From the NCBI RefSeq assembly GCF_014196425.1, contig NZ_JACIDR010000001.1, positions 806,001-870,000 of the forward strand: 64,000 nt of DNA, given 5' to 3'. Positions 21,263 to 28,846 of the stretch are shown in pieces. Each line of letters begins with the position of its first letter. The first letter of the stretch is position 1. The notes under the pieces are model-generated. The model was not told the origin of the DNA and made no database searches. It worked only from the letters and a program-made list of their open reading frames with translations. The position numbers and the translations under genes were made by a program. The DNA comes from Hansschlegelia beijingensis. Its GTDB lineage: Bacteria; Pseudomonadota; Alphaproteobacteria; Rhizobiales; Methylopilaceae.

Positions 21263-21600
21263 CCACCCCCGACGTCGGCTTCCTGCTGCTCGCCGTGGTC
21301 GCGGCCTTTTTCGCCAACGAGCTCTGGCGGGTCCTCGGCGCGGTGCTGTCCGCGAGGCTGAACGAGGACGGCGCGGTGTTCGCCTGGGTGCGGATGGTCG
21401 CCACGGCGCTGGTCGCGGGGCTGGTGGCCAAACTCGTGCTCTCGCCGAGCGGCGGCTTTGCGCTGGCGCCGCTCTGGCTCCGTCTCGGTTCGGCGGCCGC
21501 GGGCATCGCGGCCTATGCAGTCGGCCGCCGTTCCCTTGCGTTGGGCGTGGCGACCGCGGAGATCGCCCTTATCGCAGGGATGGTCGCGCTCGGAGCCTAG
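21259..21600 (+). CDS. azlD: AzlD family small membrane subunit
   Basis: 113-residue membrane protein with four predicted helices, partner of AzlC. The conserved phrase FLLLAVVAAFFANELWRVLG at the N-terminus is typical of alphaproteobacterial AzlD (DUF-type) subunits. The ATG overlaps the azlC stop codon by four bases, indicating translational coupling. Confidence 0.88.
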   Translation: MTTPDVGFLLLAVVAAFFANELWRVLGAVLSARLNEDGAVFAWVRMVATALVAGLVAKLVLSPSGGFALAPLWLRLGSAAAGIAAYAVGRRSLALGVATAEIALIAGMVALGA

Positions 21601-21618
21601 CTGCGAGGCTCCCCGGAC

Positions 21619-22038
21619 CTACAGGGCGGCCCGGATCTTCTCCGCGTGCGCGGCGAGCACGTCCTGCTTCTCCATCTGGCCCGTGTGAGGCCTCAGCGGC
21701 ACGTCGGTCCAGCGCGGCAGGATATGGATATGGGTGTGGAAGATCACCTGACCGCCCGCGGTCTCGTTGAACTGCTGGATGGTGACGCCCTCGGCGCCCA
21801 TGCCCGCCTTCACGGCGCGCGCGACCTTCTGCACAGCGGCGAACAGCGGTCCGAGATCCGCGGCTTCCGCCTCCAGCAGCGTCCGTGACGGGGCTTTCGG
21901 GATCACCAGCACATGGCCGTCCGCTCGCGGCATGACGTCCATGAAGGCCAGGGTGGCCTCGTCCTCATAGACCTTGTGGGCCGGCAGATCGCCACGCAGG
22001 ATCTTGGCGAAAATGTTCTCGGGGTCGTACTCAGCCAT
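21619..22038 (-). CDS. HIT family (HINT-like) nucleotide-binding protein
   Basis: 139-residue histidine triad protein; HINT-branch enzymes hydrolyse adenosine phosphoramidates and aminoacyl-AMP. The opening NIFAKILRGDLPAHKVYEDE and the late FHTHIHILPRW are canonical; His-Thr-His-Ile-His contains the catalytic triad. The length equals that of bacterial HinT relatives plus a short C-terminal extension. It is convergent with azlCD and stands alone. Confidence 0.93.
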   Translation of the reverse strand: MAEYDPENIFAKILRGDLPAHKVYEDEATLAFMDVMPRADGHVLVIPKAPSRTLLEAEAADLGPLFAAVQKVARAVKAGMGAEGVTIQQFNETAGGQVIFHTHIHILPRWTDVPLRPHTGQMEKQDVLAAHAEKIRAAL

Positions 22039-22098
22039 CGGCGGCGCGGCTCCGTCGGGAAGAAAGGGCGGCCAAAGGATCGCGCCGGCGCGTTCCGG

Positions 22099-23292
22099 TC
22101 AAGCGCCCTCTTCAGAGGCGGCGGGAGTTCGCCGGTAAGGTGTCGCGGTCTCGAGCGCGTCGTGCGCTTCGGCGACGTGGCGGCGTTCGCGGGCGAGATA
22201 GTCCTTCACCGCCCGCGCCAGACCGGGGTCGGCGAAGGCGTGCGCGGAGTAGGTCGTCACCGGCCGATAGCCGCGCGCCAGCTTGTGTTCGCCCTGGGCA
22301 CCGGCCTCGACGCGCGGCAGCTTGAGCGCGATCGCGGCGTCGATCGCCTGATGGTAGCAGACCTCGAAATGCAGAAACGGATGTTCCTCGACCGCCCCCC
22401 AGTAGCGCCCATAGAGCGCATCGCCCCCTATGAAGTTCAGCGCGCCCGCGATCGGCTTCCCCGCCCGCTCCGCGAGCACCAGGAGGATCCGCTCCGGCAT
22501 CGCCTCGCCGATCAGGCTGAAGAACCGGCGATTCAGGTAAGGCCGTCCCCATTTGCGGGACGCCGTGTCGAGATAGAAGGCGAAGAAGGCGTCCCAGTGC
22601 TCTTCGCGCAGATCCGATCCGGTCAGATGGCGGATCACGATCCCGTCCGCCGACGCCTCGCGGCGCTCGCGCTTCAGCTGCTTCCGCTTGCGTGACGCCA
22701 GCGCCGACAGGAAGTCGTCGTAAGAGCCGTAGCCCTCATTGCGCCAGTGAAACTGCTGGTCGGTCCTCGCGATGAAGCCCTGCCGGACCAGCAGCTCCTG
22801 CTCGGCCTCGCTGATGAACGTCACATGCGCGGAGGAGGCGCCGATCTGGCGCGTCAGCGCCTGCAGCGCCGCCGCAAGTCCGGACTGGACCGCCTCCCGG
22901 TCCTGCCCGGGCGCCGCCAGAAGGCGCGGGCCGGTGGCGGGCGTGAAAGGCGACGACACCTGCAGCTTGGGATAGTAGCGTCCGCCCGCCCGCTCATAGG
23001 CGTCGGCGAAAGCGTGGTCGAAGACGTACTCGCCCTGGCTGTGGCTCTTCAGATAGCAGGGCGCGAAGCCGACCGTCGCGCCCTCCGTGTCCTCCAGCGC
23101 GATATGGGCGGGGGTCCAGCCCGTGCCGGGGCCGACCGCCCCGGAATCTTCGAGCGCCTTGAGAAACCTGTGGTCGACGAAGGGATTGTATCCCGCGTTC
23201 CCTCCGGGCTGCGCGGCGGCCTGCCAGGCCGCGACGTCGATGTCGGCGATGCGCCCGACGAGGCGCGCGCGGAAGGATGGTCGCTCTGACAT
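22099..23292 (-). CDS. GNAT family acyltransferase of the DUF482 (peptidogalycan) type
   Basis: 397-residue protein of the DUF482 family, often annotated GNAT family N-acetyltransferase or 'peptidogalycan biosynthesis' because it resembles FemAB enzymes. Typical family sequence is visible: NPFVDHRFLKALEDSGAVGP (residues 37-56), the YLKSHSQGEYVFDHAFADAY block, QFHWRNEGYGSYDDFL and the C-terminal LPRVEAGAQGEHKLARGY signature. The natural substrate is not known. No gene in the neighbourhood constrains it. Confidence 0.85.
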   Translation of the reverse strand: MSERPSFRARLVGRIADIDVAAWQAAAQPGGNAGYNPFVDHRFLKALEDSGAVGPGTGWTPAHIALEDTEGATVGFAPCYLKSHSQGEYVFDHAFADAYERAGGRYYPKLQVSSPFTPATGPRLLAAPGQDREAVQSGLAAALQALTRQIGASSAHVTFISEAEQELLVRQGFIARTDQQFHWRNEGYGSYDDFLSALASRKRKQLKRERREASADGIVIRHLTGSDLREEHWDAFFAFYLDTASRKWGRPYLNRRFFSLIGEAMPERILLVLAERAGKPIAGALNFIGGDALYGRYWGAVEEHPFLHFEVCYHQAIDAAIALKLPRVEAGAQGEHKLARGYRPVTTYSAHAFADPGLARAVKDYLARERRHVAEAHDALETATPYRRTPAASEEGA

Positions 23293-23501
23293 TCTTGGCG
23301 CTTGTGCGTGTGGGTAGCCGCAGGAAGCTAGGTTGCGGGCGAGCCGTGTCCAAGGCCCAGGGGTGCGGCGAACCGTCGGTCAGTCAGGGCTTTATCCGCG
23401 GCGCGTGCTTTGGTTCTATGCGGCGCGGCCGTACGGCCCAAGAAAGGTCGCTCGCGGCGGATCACCCTGCCGCGGGCGCCGAAGGTGGAAGGAAGCGACG
23501 C

Positions 23502-24029
23502 ATGAAGATTCAACTTCTCGCCGCCGCTGCGGTCCTGCTCGGGCTCGCGAGCGCCGTCCAGGCGCATGGCCCGACCCGGCAGAAAACCCAGCAGGAGGTC
23601 GAGATCAACGCCCCCGCCGACAAGGTGTGGAAGGCGATCGGGAATTTCCAGGACGCCAGCTGGATCCCGGTGGTCGAGAAGACCGAAGGGCAGGGCGGCA
23701 ATGAGAAGGGCGCGACCCGCAAGCTGACCCTGAAGGGCGGCGGCACGGTCGAAGAGGTGCTGGACACCTACGACGAGGGCAAGACCTTCCACTACCGCAT
23801 CAGCAATGTGGACGTGAAGGTTCTGCCGGTCACCAACTACTCCTCCAAGGTGACCGTGACCCCGGACGGCGACAAGACCAAGGTCGTCTGGTGGGGCGCC
23901 TTCTATCGCGGCTACCCGAACAACGATCCCCCGGCGGATCTGAACGACGAGGCGGCGGTCAAGGCGGTGAACGGGCTCTACCGGACGACGCTCGACGCCC
24001 TCAAGGAGAAGCTCGAGAAGGGGAGCTGA
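23502..24029 (+). CDS. MxaD-like periplasmic SRPBCC protein
   Basis: 175-residue exported protein of the SRPBCC superfamily. The signal peptide ends at VQAHG, near residue 21, and the mature part opens PTRQKTQQEVEINAPADKVW, followed by NFQDASWIPVVEKTEGQGGN and the final helix TTLDALKEKLEK. This pattern, including the HGPT start of the mature form, matches MxaD, which in methylotrophs assists electron transfer between methanol dehydrogenase and cytochrome cL. No dehydrogenase gene is adjacent, so assignment rests on sequence pattern alone. The ATG at 23502 has GGAAGGA upstream; the open frame reaches 23277. A beta-propeller gene follows directly. Confidence 0.75.
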   Translation: MKIQLLAAAAVLLGLASAVQAHGPTRQKTQQEVEINAPADKVWKAIGNFQDASWIPVVEKTEGQGGNEKGATRKLTLKGGGTVEEVLDTYDEGKTFHYRISNVDVKVLPVTNYSSKVTVTPDGDKTKVVWWGAFYRGYPNNDPPADLNDEAAVKAVNGLYRTTLDALKEKLEKGS

Positions 24030-24030
24030 T

Positions 24031-24999
24031 CTGATCCCCCGCATTCTCGCAGCCTTTGTGGCGCTGCTCCTCGTCGGCGCGGGGTCTTCCCGCGCCGATG
24101 AGGCGTTCGTCACCAATCAGGCCGAGGACGATCTGAGCGTTCTCGACCTCGACAGCGGCAAGGCGGTCGCCACGATACCGATCGGCGGCAAGCCGGCGGG
24201 CGTCGCAGTCTCGGCCGACGGCGCGCGCGTCTACGTCACGAGCCCTGACGGACGCGCCCTTTCGATTATCGACGCGCCGGCCCGCAAGCTCCTGCACCGC
24301 ATTCCCCTCGAGGGCGGTCCGCTTGGCGTAGCCGTGCATCCGTCTGGTTCGCCGATCTACGTAGCCGATTGGTATGCGTCGCGGATTCTGGTGGTCGACC
24401 CGGAAAAGCGGGAAGTGACCGGCAGCATCGAGGTCGGCAAGTCGCCGTCGGGTCTCGCCGTCACGCCAGACGGCAAATTGCTCCTGTCGGCGGACAGGGA
24501 ATCCCATCAGGTCTCGATCATCGATACGGCCGGCCAGAAGGTGCTCGGGACCGTTCCCGTGGGCCAGCACCCGTTCGGCGTGACGATCGACGCCAAGGGC
24601 GAGCGCGCCTACACGGCCAATGTCACCTCGAACGACGTCTCGGTCATCGACATCGCCGCCCGCAAGGTCGTCGGCGCCGTCAAGGTGGGCGAGCGGCCCT
24701 ACGTGGTCGCGCTGGCGAATGGGCGCGCCTTCGTGACCGACCAGTATGCGGGGCAGGTGTCGGTGTTCGACACGACCTCGCTCCAGTCTCTGGGCGTGGT
24801 AGCGGTCGGCGAATACCCCGAGGGCGCGCAGGCCTCGGCCGACGGACGCCGCGTCTATATCGTGAACTGGGCCTCAAACGCCGTGACAGTGATCGATTCC
24901 GAGACGCTGAAGGTTACCGGCGAGATGACGACGGGCGATGGCCCGCGCGCGTTCGGCCTCTTTATCCGGCCGACTGGGGCGGGCCCTCCGGCTCCATAA
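24031..24999 (+). CDS. YVTN-type beta-propeller repeat protein, periplasmic
   Basis: About 322 residues forming a six- or seven-bladed propeller of YVTN repeats, each about 42 residues with a V-G-x-x-P-x-G-V-A/T core and D-G/A-x-R-V-Y-V-T-x strands (for example PIGGKPAGVAVSADGARVYVT). Relatives occur near PQQ and c-type cytochrome dehydrogenase genes. A signal peptide (IPRILAAFVALLLVGAGSSRA) is complete only if translation begins at the CTG at 24031. GAAGGGGAG at 24016-24024 is well placed for it, and the first standard start (GTG 24058) would cut the signal peptide. The stop of the MxaD-like gene lies 2 bases upstream. Function is inferred as periplasmic scaffold. Confidence 0.8.
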   Translation: MIPRILAAFVALLLVGAGSSRADEAFVTNQAEDDLSVLDLDSGKAVATIPIGGKPAGVAVSADGARVYVTSPDGRALSIIDAPARKLLHRIPLEGGPLGVAVHPSGSPIYVADWYASRILVVDPEKREVTGSIEVGKSPSGLAVTPDGKLLLSADRESHQVSIIDTAGQKVLGTVPVGQHPFGVTIDAKGERAYTANVTSNDVSVIDIAARKVVGAVKVGERPYVVALANGRAFVTDQYAGQVSVFDTTSLQSLGVVAVGEYPEGAQASADGRRVYIVNWASNAVTVIDSETLKVTGEMTTGDGPRAFGLFIRPTGAGPPAP

Positions 25000-25351
25000 G
25001 GGCGCGGACCTGGGCGGCCAGTCGCATCGGATCAAACGGTTTCGGGATCACCGCGAGCGCGCCCAGACACTTGAAGCGGAGCACTTCGCTCGCTTGGGTC
25101 CGCGCCGTGATAAAAATGACCGGCGTGCGCCGGGTCGCGTCGTGGCTGCGCAGCTGCGCCAAGGTGGCCACGCCGTCCATTTCCGGCATCATGACGTCCA
25201 GCAGGACGAGGTCAGGCGCGAAGCTCTCAGCGAGCGCGATTGCCTCCGCGCCTGTGGCGGCGGTCCGGACTCGTATCGCGGGATCAAGCTCGAGCGCGAG
25301 CTGCGCGATCTCTCGAATGTCCGACTCGTCGTCAACGTACAGAACGCGCAC
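24962..25351 (-). CDS. Single-domain response regulator (CheY-like receiver)
   Basis: 129-residue stand-alone receiver domain. It has the acidic pair in VLYVDDESD (residues 3-11), the phospho-acceptor Asp in DLVLLDVMMPEMDG, the conserved Thr in FITAR and the Lys in VIPKPFDP. There is no output domain, so it should act by protein contact or in a phosphorelay. Its end overlaps the convergent beta-propeller gene by 38 bases. No histidine kinase is adjacent. Confidence 0.92.
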   Translation of the reverse strand: MRVLYVDDESDIREIAQLALELDPAIRVRTAATGAEAIALAESFAPDLVLLDVMMPEMDGVATLAQLRSHDATRRTPVIFITARTQASEVLRFKCLGALAVIPKPFDPMRLAAQVRALMEPEGPPQSAG

Positions 25352-25434
25352 GAGCGGCCTTCGAGTGTGACGTTTATAGCGCGGCAGGATCAGATGCAGC
25401 GTCTAGCGGCGACTCCGCCACATTATCGTCTTGA

Positions 25435-25701
25435 TTATCCGAACGCGCCCATGGCGCTCCAGATGATCGCGCCGGACATCAATGCAAGTCCGACGACGTC
25501 GCCGCGAAGAAGCTGGCGCTCAATTGCGTTGTGCGGCGAGGTATTCAGCAGCGCATCGTCGACAATATCTATGTCGTCCGATCCAAGATCAGCTTGGCCT
25601 TCAATGAAGTCCTGCTGCGCCCCGAAATCAACCGGCAGATTCGCTGCGGCAACGGCGGCGGTATCTGCAGGGCTCGCTCTATTCTCGAGAACATAAAACA
25701 T
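25435..25701 (-). CDS. Small hypothetical protein, 88 residues
   Basis: I do not recognise it. The acidic central part (QADLGSDDIDIVDDALL) is followed by a hydrophobic C-terminal segment (VVGLALMSGAIIWSAMGAFG) that could be a membrane tail. The codon use is less GC-rich in third positions than that of the neighbours, and no clear ribosome-binding site precedes the ATG. It could be a recently acquired small gene or a chance open frame. Confidence 0.4.
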   Translation of the reverse strand: MFYVLENRASPADTAAVAAANLPVDFGAQQDFIEGQADLGSDDIDIVDDALLNTSPHNAIERQLLRGDVVGLALMSGAIIWSAMGAFG

Positions 25702-25806
25702 TGGAACGTCTCGGGCGTGTGTCGCTCAATTAAGCGTTCAACGCACCGATCGCCACCGGGTTCCGCTCAGAACCCGATTCTTCACGCTTTCTTTACGTCT
25801 GGAGAA

Positions 25807-25986
25807 TCAGCCGCGGGGAAGTTCGCCGTCGTCGATCAGGTGCTCAAGCGCGCCGATCGCGACCTCGAGATCCGCAATTTTGCGAAGCGCGCCGTCCGAC
25901 GGCAGCGTGCGCGCCCTGGCCGCAGCCGTGAGGAGCTCGATCTGGGCCGCCTTCATGCGCTCGAGCAGAGTCTTGTAATCGTCCAT
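25807..25986 (-). CDS. Small hypothetical protein, 59 residues
   Basis: A short open frame starting MDDYKTLLERMKAAQIELL and ending GELPRG. It is predicted to be two amphipathic helices joined at RTLPSDGAL, with a heptad-like spacing of leucine and alanine. Codon use is strongly GC-biased like real genes here, in contrast to the neighbouring small ORF, which argues that it is coding. GAGGGG lies about 13 bases upstream, a little far. No family recognised. Confidence 0.5.
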   Translation of the reverse strand: MDDYKTLLERMKAAQIELLTAAARARTLPSDGALRKIADLEVAIGALEHLIDDGELPRG

Positions 25987-26053
25987 GGGCGGCGGAAATC
26001 CCCTCGACGGGGGAGATTCGCCGATCGGCTATCCCCCGCCAGTAAATGAAGTT

Positions 26054-26131
26054 TGGTCGGAGCGGCGGGATTTGAACCCACGACCCCTAGTCCCCCAGAC
26101 TAGTGCGCTAACCGGGCTGCGCCACGCTCCG
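26054..26131 (-). tRNA. tRNA-Pro (GGG anticodon)
   Basis: Full cloverleaf read on the minus strand: acceptor CGGAGCG / CGCTCCG, D-arm with AGCCCGGTTAGCGC, anticodon stem CTAGT / ACTAG around the loop CTGGGGG (anticodon GGG), and T-arm with GGGTTCAAATCCC. The 3' CCA is encoded (26054-26056). It is 78 bases with CCA. Confidence 0.93.
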
Positions 26132-26368
26132 ACACCCCATGAGGGGCGGCGCTTGCCCTACCGCCATTCGGCCCGCCGCGCAAGCCGCGCGGCGGCGCTC
26201 GGAGGCGCTGTCCCTTGTCGGATTGCTGAACGGAAAATGAATGGCGCGTCCGGACGCCGTTCACCCGCACCCGGGCAGGCTGGCTGGGCTTTCGAGATAC
26301 TCCCCCGCCTTGAACAGGCGTCAGCGCGGATACCGCCCCTCTTCGCGCTGAATTCTCTCGGAGGATGC

Positions 26369-26405
26369 GCCCGGCCGTCAGGGGAGCGGCCGGGCCATTT
26401 TTTTT
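26369..26405 (+). terminator. Orphan rho-independent terminator
   Basis: A nine-pair stem (GCCCGGCCG / CGGCCGGGC) with a nine-base loop is followed by CA and eight T residues. No plus-strand gene precedes it for more than 1.3 kb, as all genes from 24962 to 26131 are on the minus strand. It may end a small RNA or attenuate the sbp leader. Confidence 0.85.
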
Positions 26406-26460
26406 CAGCGACAAGCCGATCTGTCCGACCACAAGCCCCGGACGCGTCGTCGCCCGCTCC

Positions 26461-26480
26461 ATAAAACTAGTAAGTTTATA
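26461..26480. promoter_or_regulatory. AT-rich interrupted palindrome upstream of sbp
   Basis: AAAC-N6-GTTT arms (26464-26467 and 26474-26477) lie within an AT-rich patch about 70 bases before the sbp start, around the perfect hexamer ACTAGT. Its position suits a sulfur-responsive operator or the promoter, but I cannot name the regulator. Confidence 0.35.
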
Positions 26481-26547
26481 GAATGACGTTGACAGGCGGT
26501 CCGGGGCGTGGCGTGCTTGGCTGAGGATCGGCTCTGGAGACTTGTTC

Positions 26548-27570
26548 ATGAACTTCCGTATTGCAGTTGGCGTCGCTGCAGCGCTGGCGTTCGCCGCGCC
26601 GCTGTCGGCCGCCTCTCAGGCGAACGCGCAGGCTCGCATCACCAACGTCTCCTATGATCCGACGCGAGAGCTCTACCGGGAGTTCGGCGCGGCCTTCGAG
26701 AAGAAGTGGAAGGCGGACACGGGCGAGGACATCAGGGTGCAGGCCTCGCATGGCGGCTCCGGCAAGCAGGCGCGGGCCGTGATCGACGGGCTCAACGCGG
26801 ACGTCGTGACCCTCGCGCTCGCCGCGGACATCGACGCGATCGCGTCGGCCACCGGCAAGATCCCGGCGGATTGGCAGGCGCGCCTGCCGCGGAACTCTTC
26901 GCCCTACACGTCCACGATCGTGTTCCTCGTCCGCAAGGGGAACCCGAAGGACGTGAAGGATTGGGACGATCTGGTGAAGCCGGACATTCAGGTCATCACG
27001 CCGAATCCCAAGACCTCGGGCGGCGCCCGGTGGAATTACCTCGCGGCGTGGGCCTACGCGGCGGAGAAGAATGGCGGCGATCAGGACAAGGCGCGCGCCT
27101 TCGTCGCGGCTTTGTTCAAGAACGTGCCGGTGCTCGACTCCGGCGCCCGCGGCTCGACCACGACATTCGCGCAACGCGGCCTCGGCGACGTGCTGCTCGC
27201 CTGGGAGAACGAGGCCTTCCTGTCCTTCAAGGAGTTCGGCGAGGACAAGTTCGAGATCGTCTATCCGTCGCTCTCGATCCTCGCCGAGCCCCCGGTCGCT
27301 CTCGTCGAGGGCAATGTCGACAAGAACGGCACCCGAAAGGCCGCGGAGGCCTATCTCAAGCTCCTTTATGAGAAGGAGGGGCAGACCATCGCGGCCCGCA
27401 ACTTCTATCGCCCGAGCTTGCCCGAGCTCGCCGACCCCCAGGACGTCGCGCGCTTCAAGCAGCTGAAGCTTGTCACGATCGACGGCGCGTTCGGCGGCTG
27501 GAAGAAGGCCCAGGCCGAGCATTTCGGCGACGGCGGCACGTTCGACCAGATCTACAAGCCGGGCGGCTGA
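26548..27570 (+). CDS. sbp: Sulfate ABC transporter substrate-binding protein
   Basis: 340-residue periplasmic sulfate/thiosulfate-binding protein. The signal peptide (residues 1-28, ending ANAQA) precedes [20 protein letters not shown]; the ligand-site motifs [16 protein letters not shown] (with the sulfate-contacting Ser-Gly) and [19 protein letters not shown] are classical for Sbp/CysP. GGAG sits 9 bases before the ATG; a TTG at 26542 is less likely. It is followed by a hairpin and cysA, but the usual permease genes cysT and cysW are missing from between them. Confidence 0.93.
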   Translation: MNFRIAVGVAAALAFAAPLSAASQANAQARITNVSYDPTRELYREFGAAFEKKWKADTGEDIRVQASHGGSGKQARAVIDGLNADVVTLALAADIDAIASATGKIPADWQARLPRNSSPYTSTIVFLVRKGNPKDVKDWDDLVKPDIQVITPNPKTSGGARWNYLAAWAYAAEKNGGDQDKARAFVAALFKNVPVLDSGARGSTTTFAQRGLGDVLLAWENEAFLSFKEFGEDKFEIVYPSLSILAEPPVALVEGNVDKNGTRKAAEAYLKLLYEKEGQTIAARNFYRPSLPELADPQDVARFKQLKLVTIDGAFGGWKKAQAEHFGDGGTFDQIYKPGG

Positions 27571-27590
27571 TCTACCCGCCGTCCGACGAT

Positions 27591-27618
27591 GAACGCGCGG
27601 TCCTCGGGCCGCGCGTTC
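27591..27618 (+). repeat. Perfect inverted repeat between sbp and cysA
   Basis: A perfect ten-base stem (GAACGCGCGG / CCGCGCGTTC) with an eight-base loop lies 20 bases after the sbp stop. It is not followed by a T-run, so it may stabilise the 3' end of the sbp transcript and lower the expression of cysA relative to sbp. Confidence 0.6.
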
Positions 27619-27678
27619 GCGCTTATCCCCCGATGCGCCATCCGCTAAGATGTGCAGGCCAGGACCGCCGAGGACGCC

Positions 27679-28749
27679 ATGGATCTGAAGATCAGGAACA
27701 TCCGCAAGGACTACGGGAAGTTCCCGGCGCTTAATGGCGTGACGCTGGACATCCGTTCGGGCGAACTGATCGCGCTGCTCGGCCCCTCCGGCTCAGGCAA
27801 GACCACGTTGCTCCGCGCCATAGCGGGGCTGGAGTTTCCGGACGGCGGACAGATCCTGTTCGGGGACAAGGACGCGTCCCGCAAGACCGTCCAGGAGCGC
27901 AATGTCGGCTTCGTCTTCCAGAGCTACGCGCTGTTCCGGCACATGAAGGTGTTCGACAACATCGCTTTCGGCCTGAGGGTGCGGGAGCGATCCCGGAGGC
28001 CCTCGGAGGCCGAGATCCGCCGGCGCGTTCTGGAGCTGCTGGACCTGGTCCAGCTCACCGGCCTCGAGGGACGCTATCCGGCCCAGCTGTCGGGCGGGCA
28101 ACGGCAGCGCGTGGCGCTGGCCCGGGCCCTCGCGATCGAGCCGCAGGTGCTGCTGCTCGACGAGCCGTTCGGCGCGCTCGACGCGCAGGTCCGCAAGGAG
28201 CTGCGGCGTTGGCTCCGCAAGATCCATGACGAGACCGGCCACACCACCGTGTTCGTCACTCATGATCAGGACGAGGCGATGGAGCTCGCCGACAGGGTGG
28301 CGGTGCTCCACAAGGGCGACCTTCAGCAGGTCGGCACGCCGGACGAGGTCTACGACCAGCCGGCGACCCCCTTCGTCTACGGGTTCATCGGTGAGTCGAC
28401 GGCCTTGCCGGTGGTCGTGCGCGCAGGACGCGTCGAGTTCGAGGGCCAGGCGCTTCCGGTCCCGGCGAGCGAGGTCTCCGATGGGCTGGCGCGTCTGCTG
28501 GTGCGCCCGCAGGACGTCGAGCTTGTCGACGCGGCCTCCGGCGTGGTCATGGGCGACGTGGTGGCGATGAGGCGATCGGGATCGAACCGGCGGATCGACA
28601 TCTGCGTCGGCGCCGACAGGAGCCGGATCGAAGCCCTGGTGTCTCCCCAGCACGAGATCGCCGTCGGCGACCGCGTCGGGCTGGCTTTCCGCCGCCACGC
28701 GCTTTTTCCGGATGAGGTCCCCGTGGCGGCCGCCGCACGCGCCGCATGA
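27679..28749 (+). CDS. cysA: Sulfate/thiosulfate ABC transporter ATP-binding protein
   Basis: 356-residue CysA. Walker A is [16 protein letters not shown] (from about residue 35), the Q-loop is [12 protein letters not shown], the signature is [15 protein letters not shown], Walker B is [20 protein letters not shown] and the H-loop is VTHDQ. The opening [15 protein letters not shown] is characteristic of CysA. The C-terminal 110 residues form the TOBE-like regulatory domain. The ATG at 27679 was chosen over an upstream GTG at 27652 because it starts the family N-terminus. Without adjacent cysTW the partner permeases must lie elsewhere. Confidence 0.93.
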   Translation: MDLKIRNIRKDYGKFPALNGVTLDIRSGELIALLGPSGSGKTTLLRAIAGLEFPDGGQILFGDKDASRKTVQERNVGFVFQSYALFRHMKVFDNIAFGLRVRERSRRPSEAEIRRRVLELLDLVQLTGLEGRYPAQLSGGQRQRVALARALAIEPQVLLLDEPFGALDAQVRKELRRWLRKIHDETGHTTVFVTHDQDEAMELADRVAVLHKGDLQQVGTPDEVYDQPATPFVYGFIGESTALPVVVRAGRVEFEGQALPVPASEVSDGLARLLVRPQDVELVDAASGVVMGDVVAMRRSGSNRRIDICVGADRSRIEALVSPQHEIAVGDRVGLAFRRHALFPDEVPVAAAARAA

Positions 28750-28846
28750 GGCGCCGCGCCGCCGCCGCTGCTACTGTCCCGCCGCGCCACGATCAGGGGA
28801 TTCGGCGCGCCCCGGTGTGACGGCGGGAACCGCGCGATGGCGATAG

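Larger units (their letters stand above)
26132..26547. other. 416-base intergenic region upstream of sbp
   Basis: No convincing ORF lies here. From left to right it holds the promoter side of tRNA-Pro, a GC-rich stretch of about 230 bases ending in a strong intrinsic terminator at 26369-26405 with no gene before it, then an AT-rich patch at 26461-26482 that could be an operator and the ribosome-binding site GGAG of sbp near 26536. A small RNA or a leader attenuator could account for the orphan terminator. Confidence 0.6.

Noticed and set aside
26200-26405. 6S RNA, SRP RNA or SAM-II riboswitch before the orphan terminator
   Set aside because: None of the diagnostic conserved blocks of these RNAs could be found, so only an unspecified small RNA or attenuator is proposed.
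27571-27678. Remnants of cysT or cysW
   Set aside because: The gap is only 108 bases and half of it is a hairpin; no translated frame resembles a permease.
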